Assembly (NCBI GenBank): GCA_002441285.1
Contig: DJVR01000007.1
Coordinates: forward strand, 11,681 to 75,680
Reading direction: 5' to 3'
Length of the DNA: 64,000 bases
From: Candidatus Atribacteria bacterium UBA6251
GTDB taxonomy: Bacteria; Atribacterota; Phoenicimicrobiia; Phoenicimicrobiales; Phoenicimicrobiaceae
In this document: positions 8,551 to 17,157 of the stretch, in pieces
Layout: the number at the start of each line of letters is the position of its first letter
How positions within the stretch are numbered: position 1 is the first letter of the stretch
The notes under the pieces: generated by a model
Databases searched by the model: none
The model's input: only the letters and a program-made list of their open reading frames with translations
What the model was told of the DNA's origin: nothing
Position numbers and translations under genes: made by a program

Positions 8551-9066
8551 ATGAAAGTAATTGAACGTTTCGATTTTCTAGAACAGACCATAGAAAGAAT
8601 AAAATCAAAAGGTGCCTTTCTGGTGGTACAATCAGAAGATAATACAAAAACTAATGTTATGACTATTGGTTGGGCTGCCTTAGGATATATTTGGGGAAAA
8701 CCTTTAATGATAATTATGGTTAGAAAGAGTCGTTATACTTTCCAAATTATTGAAGAAGCTTTTAGCTTTACAGTTAATATTCCTCTAAAAAATAATGAAT
8801 TAGACCAAGCTTTAACTTTTTGTGGGACTGCATCAGGTAGAAATACAGATAAATTTAAAGATGCTAAATTGATTACCACTCCTGCTCAAAAAATAAATAC
8901 CCCTATAATCAAACATACTCATATGTCGTATTTTGAATGTAAAATTGTATATAAAAGTGCAATTGATCCTGAATCTTTATGCCCTGCATATCTAGAAAAT
9001 ATTTATCCAGAGAAAGATTTTCATACTATGTATTTTGGAGAGATATTAAACTATTATCAAGCATAA
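8551..9066 (+). CDS. Flavin reductase family protein (FMN-binding split barrel)
   Basis: A 171-residue protein with the flavin-reductase-like split-barrel pattern: TNVMTIGWAA near residues 34-43 (the FMN phosphate-binding strand region), MIIMVRKSRYTFQII, FTVNIPL, and a central FCGTASGRNTDKF loop. In anaerobes such proteins often carry electrons between NAD(P)H, flavins and rubredoxin-type partners. No partner gene is adjacent, so the physiological electron route is unknown. It starts with ATG behind AGGAGAAA. Confidence 0.75.
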   Translation: MKVIERFDFLEQTIERIKSKGAFLVVQSEDNTKTNVMTIGWAALGYIWGKPLMIIMVRKSRYTFQIIEEAFSFTVNIPLKNNELDQALTFCGTASGRNTDKFKDAKLITTPAQKINTPIIKHTHMSYFECKIVYKSAIDPESLCPAYLENIYPEKDFHTMYFGEILNYYQA

Positions 9067-9183
9067 TTAGTCGAATTAATAATGAATGAAATAAATAGTA
9101 ACAATTTATTTTTTTCTGAATCTTTTATCAATTCAAAAGACATATCATTTTTTGGTAGAGATATATGGCAGATAAAAAAGGAT

Positions 9184-9248
9184 TAAGGAGGTGATACCAA
9201 GAGTAATACTCTTTGTTAATGAGAAATATATACTTACTTAAAAAATAA
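9184..9248 (+). promoter_or_regulatory. Orphan strong Shine-Dalgarno sequence with hairpin and mini-ORF before the nucleotidase gene
   Basis: AAGGAGGTGATA at 9185-9196 is almost fully complementary to the 16S 3' end, yet no start codon stands at the right distance. A hairpin (AAGAGT-AAT-ACTCTT, 9199-9213) follows, then a nine-codon ORF at 9219-9248. This may be a vestigial gene start, a ribosome standby site or a leader of the nucleotidase gene (ATG 9270, with its own GGAGG). The 9067-9269 spacer shows nothing else. Confidence 0.25.
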
Positions 9249-9269
9249 AAAAGGAGGGTAAATTTTAAT

Positions 9270-10946
9270 ATGGGTAGATTTAAGTTAAATAAGGTTTTAT
9301 TGGTAACATTGTTAACTTTCTTTTTGCTTTTTACTTTTACCTCTTCGTTTTTTGCAGCGGAAAAACAGATTGTAGTCTTATCTATTAATGACTTTCATGG
9401 TTCTCTAGCCCCTAGCGGAAAGAATGTGGGAGCTGCAAAATTAGCCGATGCTTTAAAAACAGAAAAATCTAAAGATCCGGAAGGGACTATCCTGTTATCA
9501 GCTGGTGATAATTATCAGGGTAGTGCTATGTCTAATCTTTTATATGGAGAACCAGTTTCTGCCGTATTCAAAGAGATTGGTATTGAATTTTCCGCAGTAG
9601 GAAATCACGAATTTGATTGGGGAATTGATAGGATAAACAAATGGGAAGAAGATGGAAATATAAGATTCCTTTGTGCCAATATTTACGACAAGCGTACTGG
9701 TCAGCCTGTTGATTGGGCAGATCCTTTTGTGGTCCTGGATAGAAAAGGAGTAAAAATAGGGATTATTGGTTTGGCTACTCCTGAAACCGAATATAAAACC
9801 TTAAAGGCCAATGTAGAAAATTATGAATTCCGTGATCCGGTAGCTACCCTGGAAGAATGGGTACCTCAGGTAAAAAATGCTGGTGCAGATATAGTAATTG
9901 CCTTGACTCACTTAGGGTCTTTTCAGGATAAAGATGGAAATGTTTCTGGTGAAGCAGTCGATTTATGCCAGGTGGAAGGGGTAGATGGAGTAATTAGTGC
10001 TCATACTCATCAGAGGGTTAGTGGTTTTGCAAATGGCAAGCCTATAGTTCAAGCCTATTACAATGGAAGAACTATTGCCAAGATCACCTTCACCCTTAAC
10101 GAAAACAATCAATTAATCAGTGCAGAACCATCTTTAGATAATCTTTATGAGAGACCAGATACCCTGAAGGATGATGCTAATACACTCGCCATTTATCAGA
10201 AATATGAAGAAGAGTTAAAACCTATTTTAGGGAAAGTACTGGGTAAAACTACAGTAGAATTAGACCATGATAGATATGCTGGTCCTTCTTTATTGGGTGA
10301 ATGGGTTTGCCAGGTTATGAAGGATAGGGTTGGAGTTCAAGTTGCTCTCACTAACGGTGGCGGACTTAGAACCAATATTCCTGCTGGAGAAATTACTGCT
10401 GGTAAATTATATGAGGTTATGCCTTTTGATAATACTCTGTATACTATGAAATTATCTGGGGCAGATTTAAAAGCCAATATTGAGCATGGAATTATGAATG
10501 AGGATATAGGATGGGTACAGATTGCTGGAGTAAAGGTAACTTATAATCCGGAAGCAGAGGCAGGTAACCGGATCGTGAGTATGGTCCTGGAAGATGGGAC
10601 TCCAGTAGAAATGGATAAATACTATTCGGTGGTTACCAATGATTTTATGGCTACCGGAGGAGATAACTACAATTTTGAAAATGCCATAGATGAGTTAGAT
10701 ACCTTTATACCCATAAGAGATGCCTTAATGGAAGCAGTAGAAAAAGCGGGAACCCTTTCTCCTAAACGACAGAACTGGTTAGCTGAAGTTTCCCAGATGA
10801 AGACTTATGTAGTAGTTGCGGGAGATAATCTCTGGGATATTGCAATGAAATTTGGTTCTACCGTGCAGAAAATAGCTGAATTGAATAATTTGTCTAATCC
10901 TAGACTTATTTTCCCTGGCCAGGAACTGCTTATCCCTGCTGAATAG
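9270..10946 (+). CDS. Secreted 5'-nucleotidase/metallophosphatase (UshA-like) with C-terminal LysM
   Basis: A 558-residue exported enzyme. A signal peptide covers residues 1-30. The metallophosphoesterase domain (31-~300) has D41/H43 in NDFHG, D80 in AGDNYQG, N112/H113 in GNHEFDWG, and SAHTHQ further on, all two-metal-site residues. The 5'-nucleotidase C-terminal domain (about 325-500) carries TNGGGLR for nucleotide binding. A single LysM domain occupies about 511-556 (VVAGDNLWDIAMKFGS... GQELLIP). It would release nucleosides and phosphate from extracellular nucleotides, anchored to peptidoglycan by LysM. The adenosine-specific kinase at 21487 could use salvaged adenosine, though it is not in the same operon. 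Confidence 0.88.
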   Translation: MGRFKLNKVLLVTLLTFFLLFTFTSSFFAAEKQIVVLSINDFHGSLAPSGKNVGAAKLADALKTEKSKDPEGTILLSAGDNYQGSAMSNLLYGEPVSAVFKEIGIEFSAVGNHEFDWGIDRINKWEEDGNIRFLCANIYDKRTGQPVDWADPFVVLDRKGVKIGIIGLATPETEYKTLKANVENYEFRDPVATLEEWVPQVKNAGADIVIALTHLGSFQDKDGNVSGEAVDLCQVEGVDGVISAHTHQRVSGFANGKPIVQAYYNGRTIAKITFTLNENNQLISAEPSLDNLYERPDTLKDDANTLAIYQKYEEELKPILGKVLGKTTVELDHDRYAGPSLLGEWVCQVMKDRVGVQVALTNGGGLRTNIPAGEITAGKLYEVMPFDNTLYTMKLSGADLKANIEHGIMNEDIGWVQIAGVKVTYNPEAEAGNRIVSMVLEDGTPVEMDKYYSVVTNDFMATGGDNYNFENAIDELDTFIPIRDALMEAVEKAGTLSPKRQNWLAEVSQMKTYVVVAGDNLWDIAMKFGSTVQKIAELNNLSNPRLIFPGQELLIPAE

Positions 10947-11004
10947 TTAAATTAGAAATGGATATGAAAACAGAAATAAGATAAATAAGATAGAATAAAA
11001 AATA

Positions 11005-11021
11005 TTAGTCGAAAAGGTTCT
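11005..11021 (+). promoter_or_regulatory. Left copy of a 17-base inverted pair flanking livJ
   Basis: TTAGTCGAAAAGGTTCT lies 48 bases before the livJ ATG and abuts a TATAAT at 11021-11026. The reverse complement, with one mismatch, stands after livJ at 12272-12288. Each copy contains GAA-N4-TTC. It may be an operator pair or arms of a long-range RNA helix around livJ. Confidence 0.4.
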
Positions 11022-11068
11022 ATAATCTCAAAAGTTTTTATTATTCCTATAAAGAAAGGAAGGAAAAA

Positions 11069-12199
11069 ATGAAAAGAAATTTATTTCTTTTAACTTTAAT
11101 GGCTTTTATGATAATCTTTGGTCTTACCACTTTAGCTCAGGATGTAGTTAAACTTGGAATTGCCGAACCAATGACTGGAGCAATGGCGGTAGGAGGAGAA
11201 CTCTGTATGAAGGGATATCAACTTGCTTATGAGCAGAATCCTACTGTTTTAGGTAAGAAAGTTGAATTAGTATTGGTAGACAATAAGAGTGACAAAGTAG
11301 AAGCAGCTAATGCAGTATCAAGATTAATTGAAAAAGAAAGAGTAATTGGGGTTTTTGTTAGCTATGGCAGCAGTATGGCTATCCCTGGCGGTGAAGTAGC
11401 TAATAAAGCAGGTATTCCCTTAATTTCAGGTACTGCTACCAATCCTCTAGTAACCCAGGGAAAAGAATATGTTTTCCGGGCTTGTTTTATTGATCCTTTC
11501 CAAGGAGAGGTAATGGCCCGTTATACCTATGATAATTTAGGGATTAAAAAAGCTGCTCTTCTGGTAGATATTGCTCAGGATTACTCTGTAGGTTTGGCTA
11601 ATTTTTACAAAAAGACTTTCGAGGAATTAGGGGGAGAGATTGTTTGTGATGTGAAGTATAATACTGGAGACCAGGATTTCAGCGCCCAATTAAGCCAGAT
11701 TATCAATTCTGACGCAGAAGCACTTTTCTTCCCGGGTTATTTTGGAGATGTTGCTTTGATTGCTATTCAAGGTAGAGAGTTAGGATTTACAGGTAAATAT
11801 TTAGGAGGAGATACTTTACATAATCCTACTTTAATAGAACTGGCTAAAGAGGCAGCAGAAGGTTTAATTTGCAGTACTTTCTTTGTAGATGATGAAGCAC
11901 TACTTAAAACCAATCCTGAAGCAGAGAAATTTGTAAGACTTTACCGAGAGAAATATAATGAATCACCAAATGCCGTTTCTATTCTTACCTATGATTCCTA
12001 TAACTTAATGTTAGATGCCATTACTAGAGCTGGCTCCTTTAACCCCGCTGCTATTCGCGATGCTCTTGCAGCTACCAAAGATTTCCCCGCTGCTGGTGGT
12101 GCAATTACCATTAATGAGATTGGAGATTCAGTAAAACCTGCAGTTTTAGTAAAAATAGTAAATGGTGACTTTAAATACGAGGCTACAGTTAATCCATAA
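11069..12199 (+). CDS. livJ: Branched-chain amino acid ABC transporter substrate-binding protein
   Basis: A 376-residue type I periplasmic binding protein. The signal peptide covers about residues 1-23 (ends TTLAQ). The mature part has the two-lobed Peripla_BP_6 pattern, starting with VKLGIAEPMTGAMAVGGE, with the SGTATNPLVT and DYSVGLANFYKKTF segments typical of LivJ-like proteins. It captures leucine, isoleucine, valine or a related substrate for the LivHMGF complex encoded next. It is separated from livH by 193 bases that contain a 15-pair hairpin (12224-12258), a common way to keep binding-protein mRNA more abundant than permease mRNA. Substrate range cannot be read from sequence; some LivJ proteins bind amides or urea. 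Confidence 0.85.
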   Translation: MKRNLFLLTLMAFMIIFGLTTLAQDVVKLGIAEPMTGAMAVGGELCMKGYQLAYEQNPTVLGKKVELVLVDNKSDKVEAANAVSRLIEKERVIGVFVSYGSSMAIPGGEVANKAGIPLISGTATNPLVTQGKEYVFRACFIDPFQGEVMARYTYDNLGIKKAALLVDIAQDYSVGLANFYKKTFEELGGEIVCDVKYNTGDQDFSAQLSQIINSDAEALFFPGYFGDVALIAIQGRELGFTGKYLGGDTLHNPTLIELAKEAAEGLICSTFFVDDEALLKTNPEAEKFVRLYREKYNESPNAVSILTYDSYNLMLDAITRAGSFNPAAIRDALAATKDFPAAGGAITINEIGDSVKPAVLVKIVNGDFKYEATVNP

Positions 12200-12223
12200 G
12201 ATGATTATTTTTTAATTTAAGAA

Positions 12224-12258
12224 AATAGGGGGATAAAATAATTTTTTATCTCCCTATT
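12224..12258 (+). terminator. Strong intercistronic hairpin between livJ and livH
   Basis: AATAGGGGGATAAAA pairs with TTTTATCTCCCTATT over 15 bp with one G-U pair and a 5-base loop. No T-run follows, so full rho-independent termination is unlikely. An mRNA-stabilising or partial attenuation role 3' of livJ is more probable. Confidence 0.6.
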
Positions 12259-12271
12259 AAAAATTATAAAA

Positions 12272-12288
12272 AGAACCTTTTCGGCTAA
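12272..12288 (-). promoter_or_regulatory. Right copy of the 17-base inverted pair flanking livJ
   Basis: AGAACCTTTTCGGCTAA is the reverse complement of the motif at 11005-11021 with one mismatch. It sits between the intercistronic hairpin and livH, 104 bases before the livH ATG. Confidence 0.4.
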
Positions 12289-12392
12289 TTTTTTATTTTT
12301 ATATAAAGGGATTATTTTTTAGAAAAATTACCAAAAATATATTCAGATGAAAGGTATAGAATATAATACTAAAAACTAAAAAGGAGAGCTAA

Positions 12393-13286
12393 ATGTCATT
12401 AAATTTAATCTTGCAGAATCTAGCTAATGGTTTATCTCTGGGTAGCTTATATGCCTTAATTTCCATAGGTTATACTATGGTTTATGGTATTCTAAGATTG
12501 ATTAATTTTGCTCATGGGGAAATCTTTATGCTAGCCCCTTACTTTCTTTATTACGGGGTATTAATTTTTCATTTACCCTGGTGGGCTTCATTCCTAGTAG
12601 CTATTCTCTTAACTGCAGTAACTGGCATTGTTTCAGAGAGAGTGGCTTATCGCCCTCTCAGAGAAGCTCCTCGAATTTCTGTATTAATTTCAGCTATTGG
12701 AGTTTCTTATTTTTTACAAAATTTAGCTATTGTAGTTTTTTCTGGGATTCCAAAATCATTTCATCGTCCGAATTTTTTTAAAACAATTTTTCAATTTGGA
12801 GAAATTCGTATTCAATCCACCCTTATTGCTTCTGTAATAGTGTCTACCATATTTTTAATTATACTTATTTATATAATCTACAAGACTAAAACTGGTTTGG
12901 CAATGAGATCAATCTCGGTAGATATCGAAACTTCCCGATTAATGGGGGTTAATGTAAATAGAACTATATCCTTTACTTTTGCCATTGGCTCAGCCCTGGC
13001 AGCAGTAGGAGGTATCTTATGGGGGTTAAGATTCCCTCAAATTTATCCCTTAATGGGAATGATGCCTGGATTAAAGGCTTTTATTGCTGCAGTAGTGGGG
13101 GGTATTGGTAATGTACCTGGTGCAATGCTGGGCGGTTTCCTTTTGGGAATGGTAGAAATATTGTATGTAGCCTTTTTACCAGCTTTATCTGGATATAGAG
13201 ATGCCTTTGTCTTTTCTATTTTAATTTTAATCTTGTTATTTAGACCCGAAGGTATCCTGGGAAAAAAGGTACAGGAAAAGGTGTAG
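12393..13286 (+). CDS. livH: Branched-chain amino acid ABC transporter permease LivH
   Basis: A 297-residue inner-membrane permease with about eight hydrophobic segments. It has the characteristic N-terminal NGLSLGSLYALISIGYTMVYG, NFAHGEIFML, and the EAA-like cytoplasmic loop region (TSRLMGVNVNRTISFTF). With LivM it forms the transmembrane pore energised by LivG and LivF. It starts with ATG behind AAGGAG and ends 4 bases before livM, so livHMGF are one transcript. Confidence 0.9.
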   Translation: MSLNLILQNLANGLSLGSLYALISIGYTMVYGILRLINFAHGEIFMLAPYFLYYGVLIFHLPWWASFLVAILLTAVTGIVSERVAYRPLREAPRISVLISAIGVSYFLQNLAIVVFSGIPKSFHRPNFFKTIFQFGEIRIQSTLIASVIVSTIFLIILIYIIYKTKTGLAMRSISVDIETSRLMGVNVNRTISFTFAIGSALAAVGGILWGLRFPQIYPLMGMMPGLKAFIAAVVGGIGNVPGAMLGGFLLGMVEILYVAFLPALSGYRDAFVFSILILILLFRPEGILGKKVQEKV

Positions 13287-13290
13287 CAAA

Positions 13291-14358
13291 ATGGGAAAAA
13301 AGAAAGAAGCCAGATATACTATATTAGCTTTAATAGCCTTAGCTATTTTAGTCTATTTTGCACAGAATAATTTAGATGATTATAAATTAAGAATCCTTAA
13401 TATTAGCGCTATTTATGTTACTTTAGGGGTAAGTCTAAATTTAATTTTTGGATTTACCGGTCAATTTTCCCTGGGGCATGCCGGTTTTATGGCTATTGGT
13501 GCATATGTCACCACTTTATTGGTACTTCCTCCCTGGTATAAAGAAATGATTTTTATTATTAAACCTTTAATCTGGCCTTTTACCATTATCCAGGCACCAT
13601 TTTTAATTGCCTTAATTATTAGTGGAATATTTGCAGCGGGAGCAGCTTTATTGATAGGCTTACCAGTGTTAAGATTAAAAGGAGATTACCTGGGGATAGC
13701 TACTCTGGGTTTTGCAGAGATTATTAGAATAATTGCGAATAATATTCCTCAGGTAACCAATGGAGCTTTGGGGATTAAAGGTATTCCGGAGTTTACTAAC
13801 CTTTACTGGTCAGTGGGAGTGGCTATCTTTACTATTTATATTGTTAGAGGTTTAATAAGTAGTAGTTATGGACGAGCATTAATGGCTATTAGAGAGAATG
13901 AAATTGCTGCGGAAGCAATTGGAGTTAATTTAACTTATCATAAAGTTATGTCCTTTACTCTTAGTGCTTTTTTTGCGGGAGTAGCAGGAGGATTATTTGC
14001 CTGCTTGATTAGTACTATCGATCCTAAAGCCTTTATGTTTACAATGAGCTATAATATCTTGCTGGTAGTGGTATTAGGGGGGATGGGAAGTATTACTGGG
14101 ACTGTGTTAGCAGCATTCTTTTATAATTTCTTTTTAGAATACTTAAGATCGGTAGAGGCAGGATTTAGTATTGGTCCCCTAACTATACCAGAAATTCCCG
14201 GACTTAGAATGGTCACTTTTTCCATACTCCTTCTGTTAGTTATCATATTTAGACAACAAGGATTGTTAGGTGGATGGGAATTCTCCTGGAGTAGGCTTAT
14301 AAATATCATAAAAAAAATATTTTTTCATCAACGAGCGACCGAAGGAGGTAATGGATAG
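13291..14358 (+). CDS. livM: Branched-chain amino acid ABC transporter permease LivM
   Basis: A 355-residue permease with about nine to ten membrane spans. Typical LivM motifs are visible: GFTGQFSLGHAGFMAIGAY near residues 55-72, RLKGDYLGIATLGFAEIIR in the middle, and a VVLGGMGSITG loop late in the protein. The ATG follows livH by 4 bases. Its stop overlaps the livG start by one base, which implies coupled translation. Confidence 0.9.
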   Translation: MGKKKEARYTILALIALAILVYFAQNNLDDYKLRILNISAIYVTLGVSLNLIFGFTGQFSLGHAGFMAIGAYVTTLLVLPPWYKEMIFIIKPLIWPFTIIQAPFLIALIISGIFAAGAALLIGLPVLRLKGDYLGIATLGFAEIIRIIANNIPQVTNGALGIKGIPEFTNLYWSVGVAIFTIYIVRGLISSSYGRALMAIRENEIAAEAIGVNLTYHKVMSFTLSAFFAGVAGGLFACLISTIDPKAFMFTMSYNILLVVVLGGMGSITGTVLAAFFYNFFLEYLRSVEAGFSIGPLTIPEIPGLRMVTFSILLLLVIIFRQQGLLGGWEFSWSRLINIIKKIFFHQRATEGGNG

Positions 14359-15143
14359 TGGAAGAAAAAAAAGAATTATTATTTCTTGATCATATAACCA
14401 TGAAGTTTGGTGGGTTAGTAGCAGTAAATAATTTTTATCTTAAGTTACTACCGGGCGAACTGGTAGGGTTAATAGGCCCTAATGGAGCAGGAAAGACTAC
14501 CGTCTTTAATATGATTACGGGAATTTATACTCCTACTTTGAATCGTATTTATTTTCAAGGAAAAGATATCACTGGATTAAGACCTGACCTCATTGCTAAG
14601 ATTGGCATTGCTCGTACCTTTCAAAATATAAGATTGATGGTTAATCTTTCTGTTCTGGATAATGTAATGATTGGTTTTCACCTTCATCTTCAGTCGAATC
14701 TTACTTCAGCTATTTTTAAGCTACCTGGCTATATGCAAGAGGAAAAAAATATTTATCATAAATCTTTAGAATTGTTAAAGCAAGTAGAATTGGAAGAATT
14801 CAAAATGGAAAAAGCGGGTAGTTTACCTTATGGCCAGCAAAGAAAATTAGAAATAGTTCGAGCATTGGCTACTCAACCCAAACTTCTACTTCTGGATGAA
14901 CCAGCAGCTGGGATGAATCCACAGGAGACCAAGGAGTTAATGGACTTTATTCTAAAGATACAAAAAGATTTTGATTTGACTATTTTACTGATAGAACATG
15001 ATATGAAAGTAGTTATGGGCATATGTAGAAGGATTATTGTTATGGATTATGGAATAACTATTGCCGAAGGTAATCCGGCGGAAATCCAAAGAAATCCAGA
15101 AGTAATTAAAGCATATTTAGGAGTGGAGGCAAACTATGCTTAA
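14358..15143 (+). CDS. livG: Branched-chain amino acid ABC transporter ATP-binding protein LivG
   Basis: A 261-residue ABC ATPase starting at GTG behind GGAGG. Seen: Walker A GPNGAGKTT (about 40-48), the LivG-type helical insert after the Q-loop (FQNIRLM and onward), the signature LPYGQQRKLEIVRAL (a variant of LSGGQ), Walker B LLLLDEPAAGMNP, and the switch His in IEHDM. The C-terminal PEVIKAYLG is the usual LivG/LivF tail. It overlaps livF by 8 bases. Confidence 0.9.
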   Translation: MEEKKELLFLDHITMKFGGLVAVNNFYLKLLPGELVGLIGPNGAGKTTVFNMITGIYTPTLNRIYFQGKDITGLRPDLIAKIGIARTFQNIRLMVNLSVLDNVMIGFHLHLQSNLTSAIFKLPGYMQEEKNIYHKSLELLKQVELEEFKMEKAGSLPYGQQRKLEIVRALATQPKLLLLDEPAAGMNPQETKELMDFILKIQKDFDLTILLIEHDMKVVMGICRRIIVMDYGITIAEGNPAEIQRNPEVIKAYLGVEANYA

Positions 15144-15840
15144 GATTGAAAATTTACATGTATATTTTGGAGGTATCCACGCCTTAAAAGGAATCAACTT
15201 TGATGTGCCTGAAGGAAAGATAATTACTTTAATTGGTGCTAATGGTGCTGGTAAGAGTACTACTTTAAGGACCATATGTTCTTTAGTAAAAGCTCGAAAT
15301 GGAAAAATAAAATTAAAAGATGAGGAAATAACTAATATTGCACCTGAGCTAATTGTAAAAAGGGGAGTAGCTTTGATTCCGGAAGGACGTAAAATATTCC
15401 CTAATTTAACAGTACGTGAAAATTTAGAAATAGGTGCATTTATTCGGAGTGATAGGGAAGGAATTACCAAAGATCGAGAGTGGGTTTGCGAATTATTTCC
15501 TCGCCTTAAAGAGAGGCTCTGGCAAAAGGGAGGAACTTTATCTGGAGGAGAGCAACAGATGCTTGCGGTAGCGCGAGGGTTGATGTCTCGACCAAAACTA
15601 TTGATGTTGGATGAACCCTCCTTAGGATTAGCTCCTTTATTAGTAAAAGAGATTTTTGAAATTATTCAACGAATACATGAAGAGGGAATAACTGTGCTAT
15701 TAGTAGAGCAGAATGCTTTTGCTGCTCTAAAAATTGCTGATTATGCTTATGTCCTGGAAACAGGAAGAGTGGTTCTACAAGGTACCGGTCAGGAACTTCT
15801 GGGGAATGACCAGGTAAAGAAAGCATATCTAGGCGAGTAA
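15136..15840 (+). CDS. livF: Branched-chain amino acid ABC transporter ATP-binding protein LivF
   Basis: A 234-residue ABC ATPase, the last gene of the liv operon. Seen: Walker A GANGAGKST, the signature LSGGEQQMLAVARGL, Walker B LLMLDEPSLGLAP and VEQNAFAALKIADYAYVLETG, which is typical of LivF. Pairs with LivG at the membrane to drive import. The ATG is inside the end of livG with a GGAGG just upstream. Confidence 0.9.
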   Translation: MLKIENLHVYFGGIHALKGINFDVPEGKIITLIGANGAGKSTTLRTICSLVKARNGKIKLKDEEITNIAPELIVKRGVALIPEGRKIFPNLTVRENLEIGAFIRSDREGITKDREWVCELFPRLKERLWQKGGTLSGGEQQMLAVARGLMSRPKLLMLDEPSLGLAPLLVKEIFEIIQRIHEEGITVLLVEQNAFAALKIADYAYVLETGRVVLQGTGQELLGNDQVKKAYLGE

Positions 15841-15877
15841 GTAAGTAACAAATCTTTTGTACAGACCATTGAAATTC

Positions 15878-15901
15878 AAAAAAGATATTTTTAAATATCT
15901 T
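15878..15901 (-). terminator. Terminator of the polysaccharide deacetylase gene
   Basis: On the minus strand AAGATATTT/AAATATCTT forms a short-loop stem (15882-15901) followed by six T's (15878-15883 as A's on plus). It starts right at the deacetylase stop. The stem is A/T rich but the position is exactly right. It may also help end the convergent liv transcript. Confidence 0.55.
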
Positions 15902-15903
15902 GA

Positions 15904-17007
15904 TTAATTTATCGTAATTAACCAGGATATTTTTTTGTTAGATTGATCTTCTTTATCCTTCGCGGTAATATTCACAATATAAGATTTTTTGATTAAGGGG
16001 CTAGAAGGGGTAAAGATTATTTCTCCAGTTTGGGGAAAAAAGTCAAATTTTACCTTCGCGCCTCCCAGTTTCATGGTTAAACTTGACATATCTAAATGGT
16101 TATCTTTTAGTTTAGCTCCAATCTTTGTAAATTGATTATTAAGGATTTCCCCGTCGGGTGGAAAGAGTATAGAAGTAGGGATAATTTGCTGATTTAAGAT
16201 TTTTATAAAAGAGTCAAAATGATTATTACCATAAATTATCTGCCGGTTGAGGGAAGCAGGGTTAATGGGGAATGGATTATTCATATTATTGGCATTTAAA
16301 ATTCCTTCATAACCGGCCACAAGAACTAATTCTTTAACTAATGAGCTATAAGCTCCATACGGATAAGCAAAATATTTTACTCTTTTACCTAGCCTGTTTT
16401 CTAAGATTTCTTTGGATAGAAAGATTTCTTTCTTAATACGAGCAATATAATCTTCTTCTCTTTCCCCTTCTTTATATTTAAGCAGGTTAGGATGACTTAA
16501 ACTGTGAGAGCCAATTTCAAAATTGTGATTAGACATTTCTTTGATTTCTTCCCAGGTTAAGCTATACTGATTTTTTTCTATAAAATCAGTATAAAGGAAA
16601 AGGGTAGCAGGGAAATTATATTTTTTTAGTACGGGATAAGCTAAGTTATAAGTAGATTTATATCCATCATCTATAGTAATTACTACTGGTTTAGGGGGAA
16701 GTTCATTTTTTTCTTTGATAGCCAGCAAACGGGAGAGCGAGATTACAGAATAATTATGAGTAGCTAGGTAGTGCATCTGCTCGTCAAATTTTTCTAGGTT
16801 TATCTTATAGCTTTCTTCAGTTGCTGAAGAGAAATTATGGTAAGTTAAAATGGGAATAACTATCTCTCTAGCCTTAATTTGAATAGACCAGATTAAAGTA
16901 AAAAAACTAAAAAAGATTATTAATACAAAACATTTTAAGCTGAGAACAAAAAAGATTTGTCTCAGGAATTCAATTGAAAATTTAGTATTACCTTTAGTTA
17001 AGGGCAA
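15904..17007 (-). CDS. Membrane-anchored polysaccharide deacetylase (NodB fold)
   Basis: A 367-residue extracytoplasmic enzyme with a hydrophobic N-terminal anchor/signal at about 18-40. The carbohydrate esterase 4 (NodB) domain spans about 48-265: the catalytic/metal DD at 113-114 (TIDDGYKS), the zinc ligands H168 and H172 in SHSLSHP, and YFAYPYGAYS for substrate binding. The last ~100 residues form a beta-rich region that resembles an Ig/cadherin-like domain (ends VNITAKDKEDQSNKKISW). It likely deacetylates a GlcNAc-containing wall or surface polymer. It is monocistronic, with its own terminator and ~150 bases to the next minus-strand gene. Confidence 0.82.
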   Translation of the reverse strand: MPLTKGNTKFSIEFLRQIFFVLSLKCFVLIIFFSFFTLIWSIQIKAREIVIPILTYHNFSSATEESYKINLEKFDEQMHYLATHNYSVISLSRLLAIKEKNELPPKPVVITIDDGYKSTYNLAYPVLKKYNFPATLFLYTDFIEKNQYSLTWEEIKEMSNHNFEIGSHSLSHPNLLKYKEGEREEDYIARIKKEIFLSKEILENRLGKRVKYFAYPYGAYSSLVKELVLVAGYEGILNANNMNNPFPINPASLNRQIIYGNNHFDSFIKILNQQIIPTSILFPPDGEILNNQFTKIGAKLKDNHLDMSSLTMKLGGAKVKFDFFPQTGEIIFTPSSPLIKKSYIVNITAKDKEDQSNKKISWLITIN

Positions 17008-17157
17008 ATTTTCTCTCCTTACTATTTTTAGGATAGTATTTTTAAGCTTAGATTTTAAATTAGGAATAAAAATTTAAGAAAAAATCATATTTTAACTTTA
17101 ATAAAAAATAAATTAGAAGTTCTGCTTTAATATTACCACATCTAACCTATGGATAAC

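Noticed and set aside
12224..12258. A full rho-independent terminator after livJ
   Set aside because: The stem is strong but no T-run follows on either strand; an mRNA-stabilising hairpin is more likely.
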